Assembly (NCBI RefSeq): GCF_000718095.1
Contig: NZ_JOEI01000013.1
Span: forward strand, 215,342 to 279,341
Length of the DNA stretch: 64,000 nucleotides
Direction of reading: 5' to 3'
Origin: Streptomyces scopuliridis RB72
GTDB lineage: Bacteria > Actinomycetota > Actinomycetes > Streptomycetales > Streptomycetaceae
Shown here piece after piece: positions 1 to 9,309 of the stretch; within the stretch, counting starts at the first letter, position 1, and every line of letters begins with the position of its first letter. Under the pieces are notes generated by a model. The model was not told where the DNA came from and ran no database searches. It worked only from the letters and a program-made list of their open reading frames with translations. The translations under genes were made by a program, and so were the position numbers.

Positions 1-2
1 CG

Positions 3-362
3 CAGATCAACGGCGCCTCGGCCGCGTACCAGGATCTGCTGCGGATCCGGGCCACGGAGCCGGAGTTCAGCCTCGCCTCCACGGACGCGGTCCGGTCCGC
101 GCTGACCTTCCCGCTGTCCGGACCCGGTGAGACGCCGGGCGTCATCACCATGCGGCTCGGTGATCTGGTCGTGGTCTTCAACGCGACCCCGACGGCGCGG
201 GACCAGCGGGTGGCGGAGCTCGCCGGACGGCCGTACGCGCTGCACCGGATCCAGGCCCGGGGAGCGGACCGTACGGTCAAGGAGTCCCGTTACGAGCCGG
301 GTTCGGGGACGTTCACCGTGCCCGCGCGGACGGTGGCGGTCTTCGCGGCGCAGGGGGCGTGA
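3..362 (+). CDS. Pullulanase-type alpha-1,6-glucosidase, C-terminal end (partial)
   Basis: Only the last 119 residues are in the window; the gene starts upstream of base 1. The visible part has the small beta-sandwich character of the C-terminal domain of secreted pullulanases. It includes stretches like VITMRLGDLVVVFNATP and a hydrophobic end (TVAVFAAQGA). In the family this enzyme cleaves alpha-1,6 branch bonds of pullulan and starch outside the cell; the catalytic domain is not in view. It is read in frame from the first complete codon to the TGA at 360-362. The assignment rests on recognising the C-terminal domain, so the family is likely but the exact substrate cannot be judged. Confidence 0.75.
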   Translation, partial: QINGASAAYQDLLRIRATEPEFSLASTDAVRSALTFPLSGPGETPGVITMRLGDLVVVFNATPTARDQRVAELAGRPYALHRIQARGADRTVKESRYEPGSGTFTVPARTVAVFAAQGA

Positions 363-425
363 GCGGTATGAGCGGTTTCGGCGTCGTGGGCGTGTGAACC
401 CGGCCGTACGGGCAACTCGTTAGGT

Positions 426-1109
426 ATGACGTCCACCGACGCGCATCCGGAGAAGGCCCGGAGCCGTACGCGGCTGTCCCGGTGGGGCAGCCGCGTACGG
501 GTGCCGCTCGCACTCGTCGTCGTGGCCGCGCTGCTGTTCGCCGGCAGTCGGCTCGATCTGCTGCCCGGGTTCGGTGATCTCTTCGGTGAGGAGACCAACG
601 ACCGCACGGGACCGACCCTGCTCGAATCCATCCAGGACCTGGACCGGTACGAGGCGGCCTCCGGCAACTTCCAGGTCGTCGTCGACCTGGAGAAGGACGC
701 CAAGTATCTGCCCGACGCGATCCGCGGCACCCGCACCCTCTATGTGGGCGCCGGCACCGTCTCCTCCTATGTCGACTTCAGCGGCCTCGGCGAGAAGAAC
801 GTCCAGGTCAACGAGGAGCGCACCGCCGCCACGATCCGGCTGCCCCACGCGCGGCTCGGCGAGCCCGCGATGGACCCGGAGCGCTCGTACGCCGTGTCCA
901 AGGAACGGGGGCTGCTCGACCGGCTCGGGGACCTCTTCTCCGACAACCCGGCCGACGAGCACGCCGTGAACAAGCTCGCCGCCCGCCATATCGGGGACGC
1001 GGCCAAGGACAGCGAACTCACCGCGCGCGCCGAGAAGAACACCACCGGCATGCTCCAGGGCCTGCTGCGTTCCCTCGGCTTCACGGAGGTGACGGTGGTC
1101 TACGCCTGA
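426..1109 (+). CDS. DUF4230 family membrane-anchored protein
   Basis: This 227-residue protein has a short basic N-terminus, one membrane segment at about residues 24-44 and a long extracytoplasmic part. The outside part has the DUF4230 pattern: a segment beginning LLESIQDLDRYEAASGNFQV, then a beta-rich body, and a C-terminal run ending GFTEVTVVYA. The family is widespread and has no assigned function; the fold is expected to sit outside the membrane. It starts 63 bases after the pullulanase stop, so it could be co-transcribed, but no functional link is known. The ATG at 426 was chosen because it precedes the basic and hydrophobic anchor directly. Confidence 0.85.
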   Translation: MTSTDAHPEKARSRTRLSRWGSRVRVPLALVVVAALLFAGSRLDLLPGFGDLFGEETNDRTGPTLLESIQDLDRYEAASGNFQVVVDLEKDAKYLPDAIRGTRTLYVGAGTVSSYVDFSGLGEKNVQVNEERTAATIRLPHARLGEPAMDPERSYAVSKERGLLDRLGDLFSDNPADEHAVNKLAARHIGDAAKDSELTARAEKNTTGMLQGLLRSLGFTEVTVVYA

Positions 1110-1435
1110 GGAGGAGGACGGCTTTCTGTGCGGTGGTTCGTTGTCCTGTTCGATGGGGTTGCCGATGACGGTGCGGGGCGGGGGTGGGGATGGTGGCGGG
1201 GTTTCGGGCTGTGGCTGTATCGGTTGCTGGTGGGTGAGAAGGGTACGAAGCGGGCTCCGGGCGGGTACCGCTCGCGGCGGGAGTGGCAGTTCTGCCGTCG
1301 CCTGAGCGTGTGGCGTCGGCCGTACGCACTGCGATCCTGCCCCCTCTGATACCGAGACGATCGTGTGATCCTCGGCTGACCACCTGATGACGGACAGGTC
1401 CCTCGCAGAGACCTCCGCCCCCGCTGCGACACGGC
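1110..1435. other. Intergenic, no supported gene
   Basis: This 326-base gap lies between two convergent genes. It is G-rich on the + strand with many GGTG and GGGT runs. A short open frame on the + strand (1128-1349) has no ribosome site and no recognisable protein. I see no clear hairpin terminator. Confidence 0.5.
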
Positions 1436-1966
1436 TCACCCCTCCGGCAGCGCCCGCATCGCGGCCTCGGCGAGACGGCTGGCCGCCTTGCAGTTCTTCG
1501 CGTCGTCGAAACCGTCCGCCGGGCCCAGGAACCAGACGCGGAGGGCGGGGGCGGCCTTCCCGGACTCGCCTGCCGGGTCGGTCGCTCCCGTCGTGTCGAC
1601 GGAGATCTCGCAGGCCGTGGACTGTACGGCGCGGCGCGCGCGTAGACCACCGACAGTCGTCTGCTCGCCCACTTCCATCACGTAGTAGCTGCTCATCTGG
1701 AGCTTGCCGTCGGCGGATCCGTCGACCGGCGCCGTCCACTCGCAGTCGTCACTCGCGCCCGCCGCCGAATCGCTCTCCAGCTTCTTCACACCCAGCAGCT
1801 TGGCCATGGTGTCCTCGGACAGGAGCGTGCACAGATTCGTTCCGTGCAGTTGTCTCGCGCCGATGGGACCCGAGTCGTCGCTGGATGAGCCCGAGTCGCC
1901 GCACGACACGGCTGCCGCGAGGCACAGCAGCGTGGGCAGGATGAGAACGAGGGGACGAAGACGCAC
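1436..1966 (-). CDS. Putative lipoprotein, DUF3558-like
   Basis: The 176-residue product begins with a basic N-terminus, a hydrophobic stretch and a lipobox-like AAAVSC at about residues 17-22, so it should be exported and lipid-anchored at Cys22. The mature part starts with a Ser/Asp-rich linker and continues with a pattern seen in DUF3558 proteins: a leading Cys in NLCTLLSEDTMAKLLG, then DDCEW, and later Cys residues that may form disulfides. Function is unknown. The start is a GTG preceded by an AAGGGAG ribosome site. It stands alone on the minus strand, convergent with the DUF4230 gene. Confidence 0.7.
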   Translation of the reverse strand: MRLRPLVLILPTLLCLAAAVSCGDSGSSSDDSGPIGARQLHGTNLCTLLSEDTMAKLLGVKKLESDSAAGASDDCEWTAPVDGSADGKLQMSSYYVMEVGEQTTVGGLRARRAVQSTACEISVDTTGATDPAGESGKAAPALRVWFLGPADGFDDAKNCKAASRLAEAAMRALPEG

Positions 1967-2411
1967 GGCAGCTCCCTTGAACAGACCTGCTTTTCAGGTC
2001 GGTTGATCTTCGCATCGCAGGTTGCCGATCATATGTGCGACATGACGGGAACGCCTTGACTCTTCGACTACCTGGCAGGGAAGGCCAGTTCGGCGTGCTC
2101 ACGCCACGTGACCACGGCCTTGCCGCAGGCGTGTGGCCCTGTTTCACATGGCGTACGCCCTCGGCCGTGTCGGCGGCCAGGGAGTAGGTCCGGTCGGCCA
2201 CCGCTGCGACACTTGCCCGCAGAGTCCTCCTGGACGTCCCCCTCCGATCCGCCCTTGCCCCCTGGAATTCGCCTTCCCGCTCCTCCAGCCGTGCCAGCAC
2301 CGCGCCGAGGGTGAGCTGATCCCCGGCTTCCCGGGCAGTGAGTGCACCCCGAGGAACTGAAGGTGTCATGAATCGCAACGACCCGGGGGCGAAGTTCTGG
2401 AGCCTTCTCCG
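1967..2411. other. Intergenic with possible decayed coding sequence
   Basis: This 445-base stretch has no intact gene I can support. On the minus strand, around 2200-2345, one frame reads LTAREAGDQLTLGAVLARLE, which looks like the start of a helical, HTH-like protein. The reading then becomes low-complexity and no family is recognisable. The first ~80 bases, upstream of the lipoprotein, are comparatively AT-rich and probably hold its promoter. Confidence 0.35.
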
Positions 2412-2990
2412 GTGCGATGGCACGCGGAAGATGACACGTGGCACGCGTTCGGCTTCGATTGGGTCGACGGACTGGGTTCCGACTTCGCTCCGGACTCACC
2501 GGATCTCCCCGCGATCGTTGACATCCTCAACCGGATCGGGGAACTGGATCTACCCGAGATAGCCCGCGACTGGCCGGAGACTCGCTGGAACCGCTTCGCC
2601 GCGGATGAGGGCGACGCCCCTCACTTCCAGGGCGAAGCAGTGCTCTACACCGATATCAACCCGAGCAACCTCCTCATCGGAGATCGGGGCACGTGGGCGG
2701 TCGACTGGTCGTGGCCCACTTGCGGCGCGGCGTTCATCGACCCCGCCTGCCTGGTTGTGCAACTGATCTCGGCGGGACACGATGCCGAGAGCGCCGAGTC
2801 CTGGGCGTCCGGTTGTGCGGCCTGGATGGACGCGGACCCGAAAGCGATCGATGCGTTCGCCGCCGCCATGTCGCGTATGCATCGTGCCTTCGCTGAGCGC
2901 AAGCCCGATGCGTCGTGGCTCAGGGCCATGGTTGAGGCGGCCCAGTCATGGGCCTCTCACCGCGGCGTGGCCGTTCGAGCAGCCCCCTGA
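2412..2990 (+). pseudogene. Aminoglycoside phosphotransferase-family protein, N-terminally truncated
   Basis: The 192 residues match only the second half of a small phosphotransferase (APH/choline-kinase fold). The region from WHAEDDTWHAFGFDWVDG to the end keeps the familiar order: a catalytic-loop motif in the form LYTDINPSNLLI, then the metal-binding AVDWSWPTCGAAFIDPA, then a helical C-terminus. Two things are wrong. The ATP-binding N-terminal lobe (about 80-110 residues) is missing, with a stop in frame at 2358. The catalytic loop has Tyr where the family has His before the T/G-D. The GTG at 2412 is only the first possible start. A decayed gene is the best reading; a shortened functional protein is less likely. 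Confidence 0.6.
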
Positions 2991-3027
2991 GCCACGCGAG
3001 AAGTCGCCGGCCATCCGGCCTCGTGGT

Positions 3028-3744
3028 CTACGCCTGAGCCCGCTGGGCGGGGAGTCCCGTACTCAGCATCGTGAGCCGGCCGAGCAGATCGCCGAACGCG
3101 CCGTCGGCCGGCTCGTCGGCGACGATCCCCAGCAGGATCGCCGCCATCTCCTCGTCGTACGCGGCGCTCACGGCGGCCAGCGCGGCGAAGTCGTGCACCA
3201 GCTGCAACTCCAGCTCGCCGCGCGGGACGCGGCGCCCGTCCAGCCAGATCAGCGCCGTCGTCTCGGCCAGCGACACCCAGGACCGTACGAGCAGCTCCAG
3301 CCGCGCGGGCGGGTCCCCGACCCCGAGATGGGCCAGGATCTGTTCGTACGCGGCCTGCCGCACCTCGTCGATCATCGCGTTGGCCGTCGAGGAACCCACG
3401 GCGGGGCCGCTGCGCATCAGCGCGAAGAAACCGGCGCCGTGCTCGTCGACGAAGTCGAAGAAGCGCCCCATCACCCGGAGCAGCCGCGCCCCGAGGGGCC
3501 CTTCGCGCGGCTCCAGGAAGCGGGTCGCCAGATCGTCGGCGGCGCGGCGCACGGCGGCCTCGTACAGGTTCTGCTTGCCGGGGAAGTAGTGGTAGACGAG
3601 CGGACGGGAGATACCGGCGGCGGCGGCGATCTCGTCGATCGAGACATCCTCGGGGGAGCGGCGGCTGAACAGCTCCAGCGCCACCCCGATCAGCTGCTGC
3701 TTCCGCTCTTCCACGCCCATCCTGCGGCGCACCCCGGTCGTCAT
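3028..3744 (-). CDS. TetR family transcriptional regulator
   Basis: The 238-residue protein has a TetR-type DNA-binding domain at about residues 13-62, with the helix-turn-helix around VSIDEIAAAAGISRPLVYHYF, followed by an all-helical ligand and dimer domain. Such proteins bind palindromic operators as dimers and usually repress a neighbouring gene until a ligand binds. The next gene, a small membrane protein, is divergent with only 51 bases between the two starts. It is therefore the most likely target besides autoregulation. The ligand cannot be predicted. Confidence 0.9.
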   Translation of the reverse strand: MTTGVRRRMGVEERKQQLIGVALELFSRRSPEDVSIDEIAAAAGISRPLVYHYFPGKQNLYEAAVRRAADDLATRFLEPREGPLGARLLRVMGRFFDFVDEHGAGFFALMRSGPAVGSSTANAMIDEVRQAAYEQILAHLGVGDPPARLELLVRSWVSLAETTALIWLDGRRVPRGELELQLVHDFAALAAVSAAYDEEMAAILLGIVADEPADGAFGDLLGRLTMLSTGLPAQRAQA

Positions 3745-3795
3745 ACGAACAGCCTAACGGGCGGTCCCCGGCGGGTGTCCGTTACGCTCCGGACC

Positions 3796-4110
3796 ATGAG
3801 CGCATCTGACCAGGACGAGGCCATGGACACGTCGGCACCGGAGCCCTACGACGGCGGTCTGACGCCTCGTCAGGCGCGCGCGGTGCGGATCGCGTTGGCG
3901 TCGGTGCTGCTGGTCGGTCTCGCCGCGCTGCTGGCCGTACGGCTCGCGGAACGGACCTCGGTCCTGGTGGTCGGGGTGTACGGGCTCGCGATGATCCTGT
4001 GCGGTGTGGTGATCGAACTGAGCCGCCACGGCCGTACGCGGCTGGGCACATGGCTGCTGGGCGCGGGGCTGGTGGCGGCGCTGGGAGCGGACTGGCTGCT
4101 GCTGCCCTGA
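3796..4110 (+). CDS. Small integral membrane protein
   Basis: The 104-residue protein has about 35 hydrophilic N-terminal residues followed by three closely spaced hydrophobic helices (about residues 32-50, 54-72 and 80-102). No family with a known function is recognised. A TACGCT hexamer ends 7 bases before the ATG at 3796, which would place transcription start at the start codon, so the gene may be leaderless. It is divergent from the TetR regulator. That layout is typical of a repressor and its transporter-like or envelope target, but this is inference from context. Confidence 0.7.
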   Translation: MSASDQDEAMDTSAPEPYDGGLTPRQARAVRIALASVLLVGLAALLAVRLAERTSVLVVGVYGLAMILCGVVIELSRHGRTRLGTWLLGAGLVAALGADWLLLP

Positions 4111-4151
4111 GGTTGGGGGCGCGGGCGCTACGGGACCACGTCCGGGGGCCG

Positions 4152-6260
4152 TCAGCGCAGCGCGTCCACCCGCGTCCCGTCCGGGGTCCTGCCGTACAGC
4201 TCCGCCTGCGCGCCCTCCTCCGCCCGTACCGCCAGCAGATTCCCGGGCGCCTTGCCCCGCACCCCGCCCGACACCTCGACCGAACCCAACGTCCCGCTTC
4301 CGGCGGCCAGCACGTACCACTTCCCGCCCCGCGACTTCCACAGCACGCCCGCCAGCACCCGTGACTCCCGTGCCCCGCAGGCCGGTGAGTGCTCCGCGCG
4401 CGCCGCGACGGCCCCGGGCGCCGTGGTCTCCGACGGCGCCTGGAACTGCGCCAGTACGCGGCTCCCCGGGCCCCGCCAGGTCTCCGCGCGGGTGCAGAGC
4501 CAGGTCGCGGTGCCATGGGACTCGGGCAGCGGCTGGCGCGCGTACGGCCAGGAGTTCACGGACCGTACGCCGTGGGAGCGCATCGCGGGCAGCAGACAGG
4601 CGGTCCTGGCCCAGGCGGCACGGTCGGCCGGGGCCGATACGTCCCCGGGGGCCGACGGCGGCCCCGACGTGAGCCGGGCGGGGGTCAGTTCGCCGAGGTC
4701 GGTGAGCAGCCGGTCCGTGGCGCCGTCGCTTCCGAGGTTCGTGCCGTCGCCGTCGCCGGGGCTCGCGCCGCCGTCGCTGCCGTCCCGCACGGAAAGCGTG
4801 TCCCAGGAGCGGCAGTCGCGGGCCATCGCAGGGCTGGCCAGCGGATCGGTCACCCCGTCCGCGTCGCGCCGCAGGGGCCGCGCGGGCCCCGCCGGGTCGA
4901 GCAGATCGCGTACCGCCGTACCGCGCACCCATGGCGCGGTCAGATAGCGCACATTGCCGTCCGAGCGGCCCACGACCAGCGCCCCCGCGGCGGCGGCGTT
5001 CGCGCCGTCGACCCGCGCGAAGTCGAGGGCGGCCACTCCGTCGCCGCCGCCGGCCGCGGGCTCCGCGTACCGCACGACCCGCAGTCCGTCATGGAAGAGC
5101 ACCACCCGCGCCGCGTCCACCGTCCCCGCGTACAGCAGCTGCGGCGACCCCATCGGCGGGCCCGAGGGGGTGGCGGGCGTCGCCGAGATCTGTACGGAGG
5201 CGCCGGGCGCGGCCCAGGCCCTCAGCGCCCGGCCCAGCAGCGCGCGGTCCTCGGCCAGCGGCCCGCGCGCGGGCCAGACGGAGAAGTCCGTACGGGCGGA
5301 GGTCCGCCACGCGGCGGGCGCGATCCGCCGCACCCTGACCGGGTCGAGGGCCGACGCGACCGCGGCGTTGTGGCCGTACGCGGGATCCGCGTCGTCGTCC
5401 GGGCCCCAGCCGCCGCCCGGCAGGCCGAGGAGCGTCCCGCACACCAGCAGGGCCGCGCCGGCGGCGAGCGCGGCCCTGCCGTACTGGCGGCGGCGCATCA
5501 GATCGGTGGGCCTGGCCTGGAGCGAGCAGGGGTCGAACTCGGGTGAGCGCAGCAGCTCGACGGGGTCCGCCGTGCCGATCCGCTGATCCGCGGCGTCGGC
5601 CGCCTCGGAGAGCGCGGTCTCCGTGTCCTCGGCCCCGGCCGCGTGGAGCAGCCGGCGTACCTCCTCGTCGGTCAGCAGCTCCAGACCGCGCAGCGCGAAC
5701 GCCGCGCGTGCCGGTCCCGAGAGGCCGGAGAGCCGCTGGTCCAGGGCGAGTTCGTCGGCGCCGCCCGAGCGCGGGAACAGCCGCAGCCCCCATACGTGCG
5801 GCAGCAGCGGCGGCAGTTGGGCGCGCCTGGGCCGGGCGAGCCGGCGCAACGGCCGCCCGGCGTCCAGCGCCTGGCGCAGCACGCGCTCACGTACGTACGC
5901 GTACCCCGGGTTCCGCCCCGCACCGGTCGCGGTCCGGCCTCCGGCTCCCTCGGTGCCGCTCTGCGCGGGGATCGCGGACCGCTCGGCCACCGCCGCCGTA
6001 CGCCCGCGCGGCAGCGAGCGCTGCACGAGCGCGTGCGCGGTCAGTACGCGCCGGTTGCGGCCGAGCGACGGCGGCAGCACGAGATACGCGAGGCGTACGA
6101 GCCGGGTGTAGTGCTCGACGAGCGCCGCCTCGGCCTGTTCGACACCGAGGGCACCGAGGGCATCTCGGGCGGCGGGGGGAGCCGCGTCGGATACGGACGT
6201 ATCCGCGGGAACGGCTGTGGATGTGGCGGTCGAGGCGGTGTCGGCGCTGTGTGGGGGCAC
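4152..6260 (-). CDS. Large single-span protein with sigma-factor-like N-terminus
   Basis: The 702-residue protein has a cytoplasmic N-terminus of about 260 residues that resembles the helical organisation of extracytoplasmic sigma factors (LVEHYTRLVRLAYLVLPPSL, then an Arg-rich linker, then a ...LDQRLSGLSGPARAAFALRG... region). It has one membrane helix at about residues 262-284 (AALAAGAALLVCGTLLGLPG). The large C-terminus is expected outside and carries Cys pairs (RDCRSW, ARTACLLP, ATWLCTRAE, HSPACGARE). I do not recognise a named family. The layout suggests a signal protein joining an internal regulatory part to an external sensor. It is divergent from the lipoprotein gene at 6351, 90 bases away. 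Confidence 0.65.
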   Translation of the reverse strand: MPPHSADTASTATSTAVPADTSVSDAAPPAARDALGALGVEQAEAALVEHYTRLVRLAYLVLPPSLGRNRRVLTAHALVQRSLPRGRTAAVAERSAIPAQSGTEGAGGRTATGAGRNPGYAYVRERVLRQALDAGRPLRRLARPRRAQLPPLLPHVWGLRLFPRSGGADELALDQRLSGLSGPARAAFALRGLELLTDEEVRRLLHAAGAEDTETALSEAADAADQRIGTADPVELLRSPEFDPCSLQARPTDLMRRRQYGRAALAAGAALLVCGTLLGLPGGGWGPDDDADPAYGHNAAVASALDPVRVRRIAPAAWRTSARTDFSVWPARGPLAEDRALLGRALRAWAAPGASVQISATPATPSGPPMGSPQLLYAGTVDAARVVLFHDGLRVVRYAEPAAGGGDGVAALDFARVDGANAAAAGALVVGRSDGNVRYLTAPWVRGTAVRDLLDPAGPARPLRRDADGVTDPLASPAMARDCRSWDTLSVRDGSDGGASPGDGDGTNLGSDGATDRLLTDLGELTPARLTSGPPSAPGDVSAPADRAAWARTACLLPAMRSHGVRSVNSWPYARQPLPESHGTATWLCTRAETWRGPGSRVLAQFQAPSETTAPGAVAARAEHSPACGARESRVLAGVLWKSRGGKWYVLAAGSGTLGSVEVSGGVRGKAPGNLLAVRAEEGAQAELYGRTPDGTRVDALR

Positions 6261-6350
6261 GTTGAACTGAACGAGCGATTGGTCCGATGGTCACCCCGGA
6301 ATCCGGCCGTTCCGCCGCGCGGCGACCGGGTGTCGGGGGACGATGGCCGT

Positions 6351-6797
6351 ATGCGTACAGAACGATCCCTGGTGGTGCTCGCGGCCCTGGCCCTGACGTT
6401 GACGGCGGGCTGCGCCGGCAATGACGAAAAGGCTCCCACGACACCGGAAACGGCGACGGGGAGCCTTGAACAGATCGCCTCGAAGGCGGAGTGCGAGCCG
6501 AACATCCAGACCGACGCCGACGAGTTGCGGCAGGGCAACTGCACGACGGACGACGGGAAGTACGTGCTGGTCACCTTCGCCACCGACCGCGGTCTGCGCG
6601 AGTGGATCAACGAGGCCAAGGACTACGGCGGTTCGTATCTCGTCGGCAGGAAGTGGGTCGCGGTCGGTGACGACAAGGTGGTGACGGCGCTGCGCGGCCG
6701 GCTCGGCGGGACCGTGGAGGCCGGCTCGTCGCACCACTCGGGGGGAAGTGGTGGCGGTGGGGGAGACGAGGGGCACTCCGGTCACCACACGGGCTGA
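6351..6797 (+). CDS. Small lipoprotein of unknown function
   Basis: The 148-residue product has a lipoprotein signal: MRTERSLVV, a hydrophobic core and a lipobox LTAGC with Cys at residue 22. The mature domain has two further Cys (AECEPN and QGNCTT) that could pair, a compact body with DDGKYVLVTFATDRGLREW, and a Gly/Ser/His-rich tail (SSHHSGGSGGG... HSGHHTG) that could bind metal. The family is not recognised. The ATG at 6351 gives a perfect signal peptide; longer in-frame readings upstream are not supported. The 90 bases to the divergent 702-residue gene probably hold both promoters. Confidence 0.75.
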   Translation: MRTERSLVVLAALALTLTAGCAGNDEKAPTTPETATGSLEQIASKAECEPNIQTDADELRQGNCTTDDGKYVLVTFATDRGLREWINEAKDYGGSYLVGRKWVAVGDDKVVTALRGRLGGTVEAGSSHHSGGSGGGGGDEGHSGHHTG

Positions 6798-6847
6798 CCG
6801 CGCAGCGCGGATATGGGGGGACGGGACGGGTTCGGAACGTGAGGGGC

Positions 6848-6881
6848 GGGGGCCCCGGCCGGGGACGAGGCCGGGGCCCCC
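6848..6881. terminator. Bidirectional hairpin terminator
   Basis: A 13-base perfect stem (6848-6860 with 6869-6881) with an 8-base loop lies between the convergent lipoprotein gene and the DUF1996 gene. There is no T tract, as is usual in these genomes. Confidence 0.75.
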
Positions 6882-6926
6882 GGGCCGGTTCGGCGCGCGA
6901 CGGGCCGGTGCCTCAGGCGGCCGGCC

Positions 6927-8507
6927 TCATGTGCACTTGCGTCCGCCGTTGATGCAGTTCACGACCTTCTTCATCAGGTTGTCGTCGAAGACGTTGATGA
7001 AGTCGCCGTGGTCGGTGATGGGCTTGTGCAGCTGCTCCGGGAAGGAGTCCAGGGCGAAGCCGGGCCCCGGCGGTACGTCGTACACCACGCGCTGCTGGAG
7101 CTGCGGGATCGCCTTGAAGCCGTTCTGGCAGCGGCCGTTCTGATCGGCGAACGCCACATGCGTGCGGTGGTTGGCACTGTCGGCGTTCTGGCCGTCCCAG
7201 CAGCTCTGGAACTTGAAGCTCCGGACCACCTGGCTGCCCTCGGGGCAGATCGGGTATTTGTCCTTGAGCTGGCGGTCCTCGAATCCGGTGCAGCTCCATG
7301 AGGCATTGGCATTGGCGTCGCCATTGGTGAATGCCTTGGCGTCACCGGTGATGATCCGCAGGAACCGCGGCATGGCGGTGACCTTGGACTTCGCGCTGCC
7401 CGCGAAGGTCAGCGTCACCTGGGACGGCGTCTGGATCTCACCGACATTGCCTTCCTTGCCGCCGCCGTCCACATTGGCGTCGGCTTCGTCCTGGCCGTTC
7501 TGGAGGCGCAGCACCGGCCAGTAATACGTGGACTTGTCGCCCTGATTACGGCAGCTGGTCTGCGCGGCCGCGAGAGAGTCGTCGGTCGCGAACGCGTCAT
7601 TGGCCTGGTTGCCGACATAGTCGTGCATATGGTGAGCGCCATTGCTCACACCCGGGGCGACGATGACATTGTCCGAATTGAACTTTCCGGCCTCGTTGAC
7701 ACCGCAGTCGGTGGTGAAGGTGCCCTTGGAGCCGCCGCGGGCGGTCCTGGCCTTTTTGACATTGGGCTGGACGGTGGTGATGTCGACGAAGTCGGAGGCC
7801 TCGGGGCCGTTGCCGGCCTGGCCGCCACCGTTCTGACCGCCGCCGTCCTGACCGCCGTCCTGACCACCGTTCTGCCCGTCGCCCTGGCCGCCGTCCTGGC
7901 CCGGGTCCTGACCGCCGTTCTGGCCATCGCCCTGACCACCGTTCTGCCCTGGGTCCTGGCCGCCGTTCTGGCCGTCACCCTGGCCGCCGTTCTGACCACC
8001 GTTCTGGCCCTGGCCGCCCTCAGCGGGGGAGTTGCCGGCCCGCAGGGTGCAGGGCGCGAGACCCTCCAGCCCCTGTGGCCGCTCCGCCACCCTCCCGATC
8101 GAGAGGGCGATCCGCTCAAGAGTGGCCGCCCGCTTGTCCTTCAGCGGATTGAGAATGGCATTGTCGGCGAATTGCGGATCCCGCTCGATCTGGGCCTTCT
8201 CATCGGCGAACCGTTTGTACGCCTCGGTGATCTGGCTGTCGATGAGGGCAAGATTCCGGTCGACCTCGGGACGCGCCGCGTCCGGCACGTTCGCCAACTG
8301 ATCCTGGGTGGCCACATCCGGGCAGTCGATGGTCGACACCGACTGTCCCGCATTCTGGCTCCGGGGGGCGGACCGGTTGGAGTCGCCCTCACCCGCGGAT
8401 GCGTAGACATTGACCGCTACCAGCCCACCCCCGCCCAGGAGCAAGGCAGCCGAGGCGACAATCGCCCGGTTTGCCAGTGTGGAGCGTTTTCTCGATGTGC
8501 GTGGCAT
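6927..8507 (-). CDS. Secreted DUF1996 domain protein with Gln-Asn-Gly repeat linker
   Basis: The 526-residue protein has a basic N-terminus and a hydrophobic signal segment (about residues 15-37). A helical N-domain follows to about residue 150, then a low-complexity linker rich in [12 protein letters not shown] and QDPGQ units. The C-terminal DUF1996 domain runs from about residue 260 and contains the typical [13 protein letters not shown] segment, a [11 protein letters not shown] stretch and [12 protein letters not shown]. Several Cys are probably disulfide bonded. DUF1996 proteins are exported and their function is unknown, though a link to carbohydrate or cell-surface material has been suggested. 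The ATG at 8507 was chosen over an upstream start because GAGGAG sits five bases before it. Confidence 0.85.
   Translation of the reverse strand: MPRTSRKRSTLANRAIVASAALLLGGGGLVAVNVYASAGEGDSNRSAPRSQNAGQSVSTIDCPDVATQDQLANVPDAARPEVDRNLALIDSQITEAYKRFADEKAQIERDPQFADNAILNPLKDKRAATLERIALSIGRVAERPQGLEGLAPCTLRAGNSPAEGGQGQNGGQNGGQGDGQNGGQDPGQNGGQGDGQNGGQDPGQDGGQGDGQNGGQDGGQDGGGQNGGGQAGNGPEASDFVDITTVQPNVKKARTARGGSKGTFTTDCGVNEAGKFNSDNVIVAPGVSNGAHHMHDYVGNQANDAFATDDSLAAAQTSCRNQGDKSTYYWPVLRLQNGQDEADANVDGGGKEGNVGEIQTPSQVTLTFAGSAKSKVTAMPRFLRIITGDAKAFTNGDANANASWSCTGFEDRQLKDKYPICPEGSQVVRSFKFQSCWDGQNADSANHRTHVAFADQNGRCQNGFKAIPQLQQRVVYDVPPGPGFALDSFPEQLHKPITDHGDFINVFDDNLMKKVVNCINGGRKCT
7820..8015 (-). repeat. Tandem coding repeat in DUF1996 linker
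   Basis: The coding strand repeats degenerate units for [12 protein letters not shown] and QDPGQNGG about a dozen times. Such arrays can expand or shrink between strains. The units are imperfect and in frame. Confidence 0.85.
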
Positions 8508-8658
8508 GGAACTCCTCAAGCTTCGTCGCCGGTTACGGGAAAGCGCGGCAGGGGAGAAGCGAAGCGCTCCGTTCCATACGGACCTCGGCTGAGGGGTGTT
8601 CAGCCGCCGGGGGAATTCATAGAAACCTCCAGCGTCAAACCGGGCGGATGCCCGCCAA

Positions 8659-9309
8659 TCACCTGCCGTGGTCCAGATAGGCGAGAACCGCCAGGACCCG
8701 GCGGTTGTCGTCGTCCGACACCGGCAGATCCAGCTTGGCGAAGATGTTCGAGGTGTGCTTGGCCACCGCCCGTTCCGTGACGACGAGTTGGGCGGCGATG
8801 GCGGCGTTCGAGCGGCCCTGCGCCACCAGCTCCATCACCTCGCGCTCGCGCGGGGTCAGCCCGCCGATCGGTTTGTCCCGCGCCCGCCGGGAGAGCAGCT
8901 GCGAGATCACCTGGGGATCCATCGCCGTACCGCCCGCCGCGACCCGGCGTACCGCGTCGATGAACTGGTCCGCGTCGAAGACCCGGTCCTTCAGCAGATA
9001 GCCGATGCCGCCGTTGCCGTCCGCCAGCAGCTCGCGCGCGTACAACTGCTCGACGTGCTGGGACAGTACGAGGACCGGCAGACCGGGCCGGGCGCGGCGC
9101 GCCGCGAGCGCGCACTGCAGGCCCTCGTCCGTGTGGGACGGCGGAAGCCGGACGTCGACCACGGCGACATCCGGCTCCAGCTCCGCCAGGGCCCTGGTCA
9201 GTTCGGGCCCGCTCTCCACCGCCGCCAGGATCTCGAAGTCGTACGCCTCCAGCATCCGGACCAGACCGTCGCGCAGCAGGAAGAGATCTTCGGCTAGGAC
9301 AACTCGCAA
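8659..9309 (-). CDS. NarL/FixJ-type response regulator
   Basis: The 216-residue protein has a receiver domain followed by a LuxR-type DNA-binding domain. In the receiver, Glu7 and Asp8 form the acid pocket, Asp52 in VVDVRLPP is the phosphorylation site, and the LLKDR lysine is present. The C-terminal helix-turn-helix (about residues 149-205) starts [20 protein letters not shown]. The frame has no ATG or GTG near the beginning. The only start that keeps the whole receiver is TTG at 9307-9309, which overlaps the end of the kinase gene by 16 bases. That indicates translational coupling. It pairs with the upstream kinase; its targets are unknown. Confidence 0.9.
   Translation of the reverse strand: MRVVLAEDLFLLRDGLVRMLEAYDFEILAAVESGPELTRALAELEPDVAVVDVRLPPSHTDEGLQCALAARRARPGLPVLVLSQHVEQLYARELLADGNGGIGYLLKDRVFDADQFIDAVRRVAAGGTAMDPQVISQLLSRRARDKPIGGLTPREREVMELVAQGRSNAAIAAQLVVTERAVAKHTSNIFAKLDLPVSDDDNRRVLAVLAYLDHGR

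Noticed and set aside
1128..1349. Short + strand frame after the DUF4230 gene
   Set aside because: No ribosome site, Trp/Gly/Arg-rich low-complexity product and no recognisable domain.
7820..8015. Regular repeats suggesting a CRISPR array
   Set aside because: The repeats are short, in frame and encode a Gln/Gly/Asn linker. There are no unique spacers and no cas genes.
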